DNA from: JBOGOC01 sp050747525
Lineage (GTDB): Bacteria; Acidobacteriota; Polarisedimenticolia; JACPZX01; DASXTC01
Direction of reading: 5' to 3'
DNA length: 38,138 bases
Assembly: GCA_050747525.1 (NCBI GenBank)
Contig: JBOGOC010000079.1
Coordinates: forward strand, 1 to 38,138
How positions within the stretch are numbered: position 1 is the first letter of the stretch; the number at the start of each line of letters is the position of its first letter. The notes beneath the pieces were generated by a model. The model saw only the letters and a program-made list of their open reading frames with translations. It did not search any database and was not told where the DNA came from. Shown one piece after another: positions 16,615-23,684 of this stretch. The position numbers and the translations under genes were made by a program.

Positions 16615-17468
16615 GCGATCACCTGCGCCAGGAGCCTGGGATCCGAGGCGGTGCTCCCGAGGTTGGAGAGATCGATCATCGTCTGGCTCCAGGTCCCCGT
16701 CGAGCTCCTGACCCCCACCACGAGCTGGCAGGAGGTCAGCTGCCAGGCGGCCGGATCTCCGCAGGCCGTCACGATGCCATGATCGGGGACCGCGGCGGGG
16801 TTGGCAAGGCACGGATAGGCAGAGGCCCTGCTGAATCCCTTCGGGATGCCCGGGTCGTCCAGGCCTCCCGCGTCCACGTCGATGGTCTCCACCGGCCCCC
16901 GCCGTGCCGGTGGGGTCGAGCCCGCAGGCGGCTCGAAGGGGCGCTGGGGCGGCCCGAGCGGCAAACCGGACGGGTCGAACGACTGCAGCTGGACCGGTCC
17001 GCCCGCGTCATTGGCCCACCACAGGATGTGAACGTCGCTGTTGAGCCCCATCACGACGCGGGGGTTCGTGTCGGCGAAATAGTTGTCCGTCAGAAGGGTG
17101 AGCGGCTCCCACTCCAGGCCCGCGGTCCTGCGGGAGAGGGCCAGCTCGAAGTCATCGCCGTCACGGCGGCTCCAGACCACCACCAGGTCGGTGCTGGGAC
17201 TCTTGGCCAGCACGGGATTGGAGTCGATGATCGGATCGTAGGTGGACGGGATGGTCTGGTAGATCGGACTTCCGCCTGGGGGCTGCTCACTGAGCCTGAC
17301 TCCCTGCAGGGCCGGATTGACCGGATCGGAGATCACGTCCACGGTCAGCAGGTGGCCGGTGTCGGGATCCACGATCGTCGTGACCGCCTCGAACACCCCC
17401 GTGGCGAGCAGGAGCAGGCCAAGCCACAGCGCGATGCCTCGTGGGGTGCTGAACCGGTGAGTCTTCAT
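16596..17468 (-). CDS. Exported protein of unknown function (third gene of XRE-TPR operon)
   Basis: A 290-aa protein with an N-terminal signal peptide or anchor (about 11-28, RGIALWLGLLLLATGVF) and a soluble Trp-rich remainder. Segments such as LVVVWSRRDGDDFELALSRR and DVHILWWANDAGGPVQLQSF resemble strands of a beta-propeller, but I cannot assign a family. ATG 17468 is preferred because GGAGAAA lies about eight bases upstream; ATG 17483, one base after the TPR stop, would add five residues. The sequence around the stop codon is a 17-bp tandem duplication. It has only three cysteines, all near the C-terminus, including QACN at the very end. Its position after an XRE and a TPR gene suggests a linked signalling role. 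Confidence 0.65.
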   Translation of the reverse strand: MKTHRFSTPRGIALWLGLLLLATGVFEAVTTIVDPDTGHLLTVDVISDPVNPALQGVRLSEQPPGGSPIYQTIPSTYDPIIDSNPVLAKSPSTDLVVVWSRRDGDDFELALSRRTAGLEWEPLTLLTDNYFADTNPRVVMGLNSDVHILWWANDAGGPVQLQSFDPSGLPLGPPQRPFEPPAGSTPPARRGPVETIDVDAGGLDDPGIPKGFSRASAYPCLANPAAVPDHGIVTACGDPAAWQLTSCQLVVGVRSSTGTWSQTMIDLSNLGSTASDPRLLAQVIADQACN

Positions 17469-17484
17469 GACGGGTTTCTCCATC

Positions 17485-18405
17485 CTACTGGGGTGACCTC
17501 AACGCGATGATTTTACTCACGTCGAAGGTGCACAGGAAGTCCCTCAGGAACGGCAGGTGCGGGTAGAGTTCCTGGAGCCGGTAGAAATAGTGATCCCGCA
17601 TCTTGGCATCGCCCTTCAGGAAGTTGATCTCCCCCAGGAGGTAGTAGCAGTTCTTGATGATCTCCTTGTATCCCTCGGCCTCCGCGATCTCCAGCGCGCG
17701 CAGACCATGCTGCTCCGCCTCCTCGAGCTGCCGCAGCTGCATGTAGCCGAAGCTCAGATCGTGAGCGCATTCACAGATGCACTTCCTGCTGTCGAGCTTG
17801 GTGACCAGGTCGAGCGCCTCCTGGACGAACCGGATGCCGCGGTCGTACTGGCCTTGCAGCAGGAGACAGTAGCCGATGTTGTCCTTGAGGATGGCCACCG
17901 AGAAGGTGTTGATGGTCTTCTCGCGCAGGCGCAGGGCCAGCGCCTTCTGGTACTGGCGCAGGGCCTTGTCCAGGTGGCACTGGACCAGGTAGATGTTGCC
18001 GATGAGGTTGTGGCAGCGCGCCATCCAGTTCAGGTCCTCTAGGGTGCGGCTCTTCTCGTAGGCCTTCTGGGCGTAGGTGAAGGCCTTCTGGTGCTGGCCC
18101 TGCCGGCGCAGGCTGATGGACAGATTGTAAGAGGCGGCGCAGATCGTCTCGTCGTCGGTGCTGCGCAGGATGATCTCGCGCAGCCCTCGGGAAGCGACCT
18201 CGTAGTCGCCCAGCTCGATGTGGCACGCGGAGAGACTGGCGACGGCCTTGTTCTCGCGCTCGGCGTCGCCGCGCTGGCTTGCCTCCTGACGAGCAGCTTC
18301 GAAGCGGGACAAGGCCTGCTCCAGCTTGCCCTGCTTGAGCAGGGAATAGCCCTGACTCATCAAGCGGGCATAGTGCCCGTCGGCCGGTTTCCGGGCTTGA
18401 CCCAT
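17485..18405 (-). CDS. TPR-repeat cytoplasmic protein
   Basis: A 306-aa all-helical protein made almost entirely of tetratricopeptide-like repeats. Clear examples are YSLLKQGKLEQALSRFEAAR, NLSISLRRQGQHQKAFTYAQ, NLIGNIYLVQCHLDKALRQY and NIGYCLLLQGQYDRGIRFVQ. There is no signal peptide. Repeats of this spacing form a superhelix that binds peptides or partner proteins. The gene begins 28 bp after the XRE regulator and is followed one base later by the exported-protein frame, so the three genes form an operon. Its family resembles the TPR sensory modules of RRNPP regulators in shape only; a direct relation is not shown. The ATG 18405 is the first Met compatible with the repeats; the ribosome-binding site is weak. 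Confidence 0.8.
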   Translation of the reverse strand: MGQARKPADGHYARLMSQGYSLLKQGKLEQALSRFEAARQEASQRGDAERENKAVASLSACHIELGDYEVASRGLREIILRSTDDETICAASYNLSISLRRQGQHQKAFTYAQKAYEKSRTLEDLNWMARCHNLIGNIYLVQCHLDKALRQYQKALALRLREKTINTFSVAILKDNIGYCLLLQGQYDRGIRFVQEALDLVTKLDSRKCICECAHDLSFGYMQLRQLEEAEQHGLRALEIAEAEGYKEIIKNCYYLLGEINFLKGDAKMRDHYFYRLQELYPHLPFLRDFLCTFDVSKIIALRSPQ

Positions 18406-18433
18406 TTTCGTATGACCCGTGGTGGAGCTTGCT

Positions 18434-18865
18434 CTACCGTCGCCGGGGAGCTTTCCGGGACTGCCTCTCGATGAACTTGATGAAGTGCCGGACTTCGTCC
18501 TGCGCCGATGCAGGCAGATTACGGAACGACTGCAACAACTCGGATTCGCCGGTCGAGATCTCACCCGCCGGGGGCTCGTGGAAGAACTCTCCCACGTTCA
18601 TCTCGAAGATTTTGAGGATCTTGAACAGGGTTTCGAGCGAAACCTTGTATTCGCCCGTTTCCATCCTGCAGAGATCGGACTGCTGGATCCCCACGCGGCC
18701 GGCAAGCTCGGCCTGGGTGAGGGCCCGGTCCTTGCGCAGCTCACGAATCCGCCTGCCCACGAGGGGAAGCTGCTCGCGTCTGAGTGTCAGGCCGCTGTGT
18801 TGTAGGTTCACCGTCGTGCTCCTCGTACCGTTACCATCCGTTCCAACGGGTTCTCTCTGTGCCAT
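18434..18865 (-). CDS. XRE-family transcriptional regulator
   Basis: A 143-aa regulator with a Cro/C1-type helix-turn-helix at about 36-95. The recognition region is LTQAELAGRVGIQQSDLCRM, followed by ETGEYKVSLETLFKILKIFE. The N-terminal 30 residues are disordered and the C-terminal tail ends in a basic stretch. The GGAGA five bases before ATG 18865 supports the start. Its promoter shares a -35 hexamer with the divergent sigma-factor promoter, so it probably regulates both directions. An 8-bp palindrome AGCATGCT (18933-18940) in the sigma promoter spacer is a candidate operator. Confidence 0.88.
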   Translation of the reverse strand: MAQREPVGTDGNGTRSTTVNLQHSGLTLRREQLPLVGRRIRELRKDRALTQAELAGRVGIQQSDLCRMETGEYKVSLETLFKILKIFEMNVGEFFHEPPAGEISTGESELLQSFRNLPASAQDEVRHFIKFIERQSRKAPRRR

Positions 18866-18904
18866 CTGTTCTCCGAGGAACGGAAGCTCTACTGGTGACG
18901 AATT

Positions 18905-18933
18905 ATGCTACAACGGCAAAAAATTCTTGACAA
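18905..18933 (-). promoter_or_regulatory. Promoter of the XRE-TPR-exported protein operon
   Basis: On the minus strand TTGTCA (18933-18928), 17 nt, then TAGCAT (18910-18905). Predicted start about 18898, leader about 33 nt. The -35 hexamer lies in the same 7 bp (TTGACAA/TTGTCAA) as the sigma-gene -35 on the other strand. Confidence 0.65.
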
Positions 18934-18955
18934 GCATGCTGGGCTGACATAGACT
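18927..18955 (+). promoter_or_regulatory. Promoter of the RpoD-like sigma factor gene
   Basis: TTGACA (18927-18932), 17 nt, then TAGACT (18950-18955). It is nearly identical to the NtrC-gene promoter at 1312-1340. Predicted start about 18962, which leaves a leader of about 210 nt before the sigma ATG. The spacer contains the palindrome AGCATGCT. Confidence 0.75.
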
Positions 18956-18992
18956 CTGCACCGCGATCAACAGCTCTGCGAACGGGGGGGAA

Positions 18993-19178
18993 GTGAGCAT
19001 CCGGCCAACCATCAGTAGTGGGACCTCCAGTCCCGCGCCGCTGGCCCGACATTACGCCCATCCGACAATGCTGTCAAGGAGAAAAAAGGCACAAAACCTA
19101 TTGATCGCTCAAGAGTTCCGGCTCCGGGTCCCCTGCCAGGGAGTCCATTTCGCTGATGTGAGGTTCAACCGCGAATGA
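18993..19178 (+). CDS. Possible leader ORF translationally coupled to the sigma gene
   Basis: The leader contains a 61-codon frame starting at GTG 18993, directly after GGGGGGAA, whose TGA stop overlaps the sigma ATG as ATGA. The predicted peptide is basic and resembles no family I know. It may be a real upstream ORF that controls sigma-factor translation through coupling, or just an open stretch of leader. The adjacent ribosome-binding-like sequence and exact overlap favour a role, but codon quality is poor. Confidence 0.3.
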   Translation: MSIRPTISSGTSSPAPLARHYAHPTMLSRRKKAQNLLIAQEFRLRVPCQGVHFADVRFNRE

Positions 19179-20206
19179 GCCGCCGCGTCGAGAAAGACTC
19201 CTGCCTCGGACGGTATCTGTCCGAGATCGGTGTGTACTCCATCCTCACGAAAGAAGAGGAGATGGAGATTGCTCGCGTTGCAGAGCAGTGTGGCCGCAAG
19301 GACACGCTCAACAGGCTTGTGGAGTCGAACCTCTCCTTCGTCGTCAAGATCGCCAACGAATACCGCAACCTCGGCCTGCCCTTCGAAGATCTCCTCAATG
19401 AAGGCAACATCGGCCTGATCGAGGCCGCCCAGCGCTACGACCACACCAAGGGCACCAAGTTCATCACCTATGCCATCTGGTGGGTCCGCAAGTCGATCCT
19501 CAAGGCCTTGTCCGAGCAGTCGAACCTGGTGCGCGTTCCCACCTACCAGATGAAGAAGGTCAAGAAGATACGGGAGACGGAAGCGACGCTTTCGCGCGAG
19601 CTGGGCCGCAGCCCAGGGCGCGACGAGATCTCCACGCGGCTGGAAAGCAGCATCTCCAAGATCGACGAGATCCTGATGATCAAGCTGCGCGAAGTCTCCC
19701 TGGACGACAAGGTCGGGCGTGACAAGACGATCCCGATCAGCGACTACCTCGTGGACGACGCAAGCGTGAGCCCGGAGGAAGAGCTGCTGCGCAACGAGAG
19801 CGAAGACCTGGTGCGCTCGGCCATCTTCATGCTGACCGATCAGGAGAAAATGGTCATCGCCAACCGGTTCGGCATGGAGGGGGAGCGTTCGTTCACCCTC
19901 AAGGAGATCGGCGAGTCGATGGGCCTCAGCCGCGAGCGCATCCGTCAGATCGAGGCTCAGGCCAAGAAGAAGCTGCGCCGCATCTTCAGCATGAACAAGT
20001 ACCTCTCTTCTCCGCCCAAGGGGCCGGTTCCCAGCCAGGTGATGGTGCCGCTGCGCAGCGCCTCCTCGCCCGAGCCGCCCCGCGAGCGGGGTGCTTTGAG
20101 GCACGGCAGTCCTGCCTTCCCTCCGGCCATGCCAGCCGGCGGGGGGAACGGAGCACGCGCCCATCGCGCCGCGCGCCTCAGCCTGGTTCCCAAGCCGTCC
20201 CACTGA
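19175..20206 (+). CDS. RpoD-like (group 2) RNA polymerase sigma factor with C-terminal tail
   Basis: A 343-aa sigma70 factor lacking region 1.1. Region 1.2 is DSCLGRYLSEIGVYSILTKEE. Regions 2.1-2.4 run through NLSFVVKIANEYRNLGLPFEDL, EGNIGLIEAAQRYDHTKGTKF and ITYAIWWVRKSILKALSEQS. Region 4 includes FTLKEIGESMGLSRERIRQIE. The housekeeping form is normally longer at the N-terminus, so this is probably a secondary or general-stress sigma factor. After region 4 comes an unusual tail of about 60 residues rich in Pro, Ser, Arg and Ala, without a known fold. The gene is divergent from the XRE operon and immediately followed by a hybrid histidine kinase with its own promoter. Confidence 0.93.
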   Translation: MSRRVEKDSCLGRYLSEIGVYSILTKEEEMEIARVAEQCGRKDTLNRLVESNLSFVVKIANEYRNLGLPFEDLLNEGNIGLIEAAQRYDHTKGTKFITYAIWWVRKSILKALSEQSNLVRVPTYQMKKVKKIRETEATLSRELGRSPGRDEISTRLESSISKIDEILMIKLREVSLDDKVGRDKTIPISDYLVDDASVSPEEELLRNESEDLVRSAIFMLTDQEKMVIANRFGMEGERSFTLKEIGESMGLSRERIRQIEAQAKKKLRRIFSMNKYLSSPPKGPVPSQVMVPLRSASSPEPPRERGALRHGSPAFPPAMPAGGGNGARAHRAARLSLVPKPSH

Positions 20207-20211
20207 GTCGA

Positions 20212-20241
20212 TTGACAGCCCCGAAAACCTCCATCTAGGAT
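20212..20241 (+). promoter_or_regulatory. Promoter of the hybrid histidine kinase gene
   Basis: TTGACA (20212-20217), 18 nt, then TAGGAT (20236-20241), only five bases after the sigma-gene stop. Predicted start about 20248-20250, next to an ATG at 20251 that begins the four-codon frame MESP-stop, whose TGA overlaps the kinase ATG. Confidence 0.65.
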
Positions 20242-20249
20242 GAGGGGCA

Positions 20250-20264
20250 CATGGAGTCTCCATG
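20250..20264 (+). promoter_or_regulatory. Perfect palindrome enclosing the kinase start codon
   Basis: CATGGAGTCTCCATG is a 7-1-7 inverted repeat. Its left arm contains GGAG, the likely ribosome-binding site, and its right arm contains the kinase ATG (20262). In RNA it could hide both, or it could be a protein site near the transcription start. Confidence 0.55.
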
Positions 20265-22703
20265 AGCCCCTCATCCAGACGGCTCCCTCCACCGGATCCC
20301 CAACCCGGCGGCGTGCCGGGCCTCCTTTCCCGAGCCACCGCCGCCCTGTCCATGGCCCGCACGCCGGACGAGGTGGCCTCCACCCTGCTGAAGCTGGTCG
20401 GGGAGGCGTACGGAGGCCGGTGCTGGCTGGCGGGATATGATCCCGAAACCGAGACGGCCACCTGGCTTCCGGAGCGCGACGCGGGGCCCCTGCGGCTCGA
20501 TGTCCGTGACGGCCCCCTCTGGAAGGCGCTGCGCGAGGGGCGCGAGGTGATGGTGCCGCTGCGCCCGGATGGGACGACTCGCGCGTTCCTGCCGCTCATG
20601 GCCGCCGGGCAGGCGGCGGGATGCCTCGTGCTGGAAGGCCGCCGCGCCGCCTTCTCGCCGGAAACCCTTCCTGCGTTGAGGGCCCTGATGCCAGCCGGCG
20701 CCCTGTCGCTGCGGGCGGCACTGCTCCAGCAGGCGCTGGACGCCGGAATAGAGGAGCGCACCGGCGAGCTGACCCTGCTCTACGACGTGAGCCGATCCCT
20801 GGGATTCGTCCTGAGCCCCGAGGACCTGGCCGACCTGGTGGCCACGTCGCTTCACCGTGCGCTGCCGCACGACCTGTGCGTCTTCACCACCCTGGGGCCG
20901 GAGGGGGCGGTGAGCCGCGTGAGGCTGTGGGCGCCATGCACCCCGGCCACCACCAAGCGGCTCCAGCGGCTCGCCATCCAGGAAGCCCGGCGCCTGTCGG
21001 GGAGGCGGCTCACCCGGAGCGTGCTGGAAGTGGCCGGCCCTGACGACTCGCCGCGCGAGCCCGCGCTCGGCCCTGCGCAGCTGCGCGCCGTGGCGCACGC
21101 CCCGCTGGCCGCGCGAGGCGACATCATGGGACTGCTCACCGTGGCGTCGCGAGACGAGCGGGCGCTCGGAGAAGGCCCCATCCGCCTGCTGCGCACGGTG
21201 GCGAGCCAGGCGTCTCTCACGCTCGACCGGCTGCGCATGGCTCGCGAGGAAGAGAGCCGCAAGATTCATTCGATGCTCGAGTCGATGGCCGACGGGGTCC
21301 TGCTGCTTGATGCCGGGCTGCGGGTCGTCCTCTCCAACCCGGCGGCCCAGCGCCACCTGGAGGCTCTCCACCCCTCGGGGCTGCCCAGGAGCATCGACCG
21401 ACTGGGTGACGTCAGCCTGGCGCCCCTGCTGCAGGCCGAGGGGGCCAGCACCTTCGAGATCGAGTCGGTTCCGGACGGCCGGATCTACTCCGCGACCTGC
21501 TCTCCGGTGAAGGCCTCATCACCGGGCGTCCGCGGGCTGGTGGTGGTCCTGTCGGACGTCACGGACGCGCGCCGGATGCAGGCGCAGCTTTCGCAGAACG
21601 AGCGTCTCTCGGCGCTCGGAGAGATGATCTCCGGGGTGGCGCACGAGCTGAACAACCCGCTGGCCACCGTCATGGGGCTGGCCCAGAGGCTTCAGGACCT
21701 GCCTGTGGAGAACGACGTGCGCTCCAGGCTCGTCACCATCGGGTCGGAGGCCAGCCGCTGCCAGAGGATCGTGCAGAACCTGCTTCACTTCGCGCGGCCC
21801 CATTCACCGGAGCACGCGGCCGTGGACGTCAACGCAGGCCTCGACGCGGTGATTCAGCTGCTCGGGCATCAGCTGGAGGCGGACGACATCGAGGTGAGGC
21901 GGCATCTGGAGCCCGCCCTTCCCACGGTGGCAGGGGACCGCCACCTGCTGCATCAGGTCTTCCTGAACCTGATCCACAACGCCCACCAGGCGATGCGCGA
22001 GCAGGGGAGCGGCGGAGTCCTCACCCTCACCACGCGCCGCAAGGATGATCGTGTGATCGCCGAGGTGGCCGACGATGGGCCGGGCATCCCGGTGCGCAAC
22101 CTCCCCAGGATCTTCGATCCGTTCTTCTCCACGAAGGAGGTGGGCAAGGGGACGGGGCTGGGCCTCAGCCTCGCCTACGCCACCGTCCAGAAGCATGGCG
22201 GCGTCCTGAGTGTGCGAAGCCGCCCCGGAGAAGGGGCCGTGTTCACGGTGGACCTGCCTGCCGGCGACGTCCAGGCGGAGGCTCCCGCCGTGGCGGCCGG
22301 CGTCGAGGCCTCCCCGGCCATCGCGCCCAGGGACCTCGCGGGGAGGAAGGTGCTGCTGGTGGAAGACGAGGGGCCGCTGGCCGAGGTGATGGCCGAGGTT
22401 CTCCAGGCACACGGCATGGCTGTGGAGATCGCAGGCGACGGGCGCACCGCGCGCACGCGGCTTTCCGAGGCGTCCTACGACGTGATCATCAGCGACCTCA
22501 AGATGCCGCGCATGAGCGGGAGGGAGCTCTACCGGCAGGTCGCCGCCGCGCATCCCGAGCTGGCCCGCAGAATCATCTTCTCGACGGGAGACACCGCCAG
22601 CCCCGAAACCCAGGCCTTCTTCGACGAGGTGGGGAACCCCTGGCTGTCGAAGCCCTTCAACCTTCAGGACCTGATCCTCGCCGTCCAGAAAGTCCTGGGC
22701 TAG
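20262..22703 (+). CDS. Hybrid sensor histidine kinase (GAF-GAF-PAS-HisKA-HATPase-REC)
   Basis: An 813-aa soluble signalling kinase without membrane segments. Two GAF-like domains (about 20-158 and 170-328) precede a PAS domain (about 335-455). The HisKA box has phospho-His461 in SGVAHELNNPLATVMG. The ATPase domain shows the N box NLIHNAHQA (about 569-577), DGPGIP and GTGLGLSLAY. The C-terminal receiver domain has VEDEG, phospho-acceptor Asp745 in VIISDLKMP and a late Lys in LSKPF. No DNA-binding output domain is present, so it must pass phosphate on through another protein. Its place behind a sigma factor suggests control of that sigma's regulon, which is inference. The gene ends three bases from the convergent glycosyltransferase gene. 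Confidence 0.93.
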   Translation: MSPSSRRLPPPDPQPGGVPGLLSRATAALSMARTPDEVASTLLKLVGEAYGGRCWLAGYDPETETATWLPERDAGPLRLDVRDGPLWKALREGREVMVPLRPDGTTRAFLPLMAAGQAAGCLVLEGRRAAFSPETLPALRALMPAGALSLRAALLQQALDAGIEERTGELTLLYDVSRSLGFVLSPEDLADLVATSLHRALPHDLCVFTTLGPEGAVSRVRLWAPCTPATTKRLQRLAIQEARRLSGRRLTRSVLEVAGPDDSPREPALGPAQLRAVAHAPLAARGDIMGLLTVASRDERALGEGPIRLLRTVASQASLTLDRLRMAREEESRKIHSMLESMADGVLLLDAGLRVVLSNPAAQRHLEALHPSGLPRSIDRLGDVSLAPLLQAEGASTFEIESVPDGRIYSATCSPVKASSPGVRGLVVVLSDVTDARRMQAQLSQNERLSALGEMISGVAHELNNPLATVMGLAQRLQDLPVENDVRSRLVTIGSEASRCQRIVQNLLHFARPHSPEHAAVDVNAGLDAVIQLLGHQLEADDIEVRRHLEPALPTVAGDRHLLHQVFLNLIHNAHQAMREQGSGGVLTLTTRRKDDRVIAEVADDGPGIPVRNLPRIFDPFFSTKEVGKGTGLGLSLAYATVQKHGGVLSVRSRPGEGAVFTVDLPAGDVQAEAPAVAAGVEASPAIAPRDLAGRKVLLVEDEGPLAEVMAEVLQAHGMAVEIAGDGRTARTRLSEASYDVIISDLKMPRMSGRELYRQVAAAHPELARRIIFSTGDTASPETQAFFDEVGNPWLSKPFNLQDLILAVQKVLG

Positions 22704-22706
22704 GCT

Positions 22707-23684
22707 CTACGGCAGGAAGGCGCGGAAGCGGACGGCGCCCACGAGCCGCCAGAAGATGGACAGCGGCGGGATGAGCGTCGACGTGAAGGCCATCTCCATG
22801 CGGTGCCTCACCGTGCGAGAGGTCCCTTCCAGGCGCAGCGCGCAGAACCTCGCGGTGAGCAGTCCCCACACCCCGGTCGCTGCCAGCGACAGGCCTCCCA
22901 GGTCGAGAGCGATCGCTCCCGCCGCAGCCAGGGCGGCCGCCAGCGTCGCGTAGCAGCTCCAGTCGGGATCGGGCCTCACGTGAAGGCGGTACAGCGCCGG
23001 GTGCTTGCTGTAGAGGAGCGGCTCGAACTGCGTCTTGCGCTGCTGCCGCAGACTGATGCCCCAGGGCGCGGGTCGGACGGGATGGATGACCACGGCTTCC
23101 TCGGGCGCGCGCACCAGGGTCATGCCGCGTTCCAGCAGCGTGAAGTGCAGATCCCGGTCCTCACGCCAGGGCATCGTGAAGCGCTCGTCGAACCCGTCGA
23201 CCTGGGCCAGGGCATCCTTCCTGTAGAAGCACGAAGCGGCGGCGAAGGGGGACTCCTCCAGCCCGGCCGCTTCGACTTCGTGGTCGGTGGGATAGGGGCC
23301 CAGCGGCACGATGACGTGCCCCCAGGCTCCGGCGGCTCCGGTCTCGAGGGAGCGCATGCCCGCGGCCAGCCATCCGGGCTGGGGGATGCAGTCATCATCG
23401 GTGAAGGCCACCAGGGGGGCGCGCGCCGACCGCCAGCCCACGTTGCGCGCGGCGGCCGGCCCCGAGGCCCGGCGCGGGGTCCGCTCGCAACGGAAGTCGG
23501 CGCAGGGATGCGATGCGGCCTTTACGATCGTCCTGACTTCGGCGGCATGCCCATCGTCCACCACGATCACCTCGAACCGATCGCCGGTCCATTGCTGCGC
23601 GCAGAGCGCCGCCAGGCACCTCGCCAGCAGCCCGGGCCGATCGAAGGTGGGGACCACGACGCTGGCGCGCGGAGAGTCGGTCAT
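22707..23684 (-). CDS. Family 2 glycosyltransferase, membrane-anchored
   Basis: A 325-aa GT-A fold transferase. The N-terminus shows VVVPTFDRPGLLARCLAALC, the nucleotide-binding Asp in VIVVDDG and the metal-binding FTDDDCIPQPGWL (Asp96-98). EDRDLHFTLLERGM carries the acceptor-site acid. The last 90 residues contain two or three hydrophobic helices, so it works at the inner face of the membrane. ATG 23684 overlaps the carbamoyltransferase stop as ATGA. It is the last gene of the GT9-GT4-carbamoyltransferase-GT2 operon and should add one sugar to an envelope glycan. Donor and acceptor cannot be told. Confidence 0.9.
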   Translation of the reverse strand: MTDSPRASVVVPTFDRPGLLARCLAALCAQQWTGDRFEVIVVDDGHAAEVRTIVKAASHPCADFRCERTPRRASGPAAARNVGWRSARAPLVAFTDDDCIPQPGWLAAGMRSLETGAAGAWGHVIVPLGPYPTDHEVEAAGLEESPFAAASCFYRKDALAQVDGFDERFTMPWREDRDLHFTLLERGMTLVRAPEEAVVIHPVRPAPWGISLRQQRKTQFEPLLYSKHPALYRLHVRPDPDWSCYATLAAALAAAGAIALDLGGLSLAATGVWGLLTARFCALRLEGTSRTVRHRMEMAFTSTLIPPLSIFWRLVGAVRFRAFLP

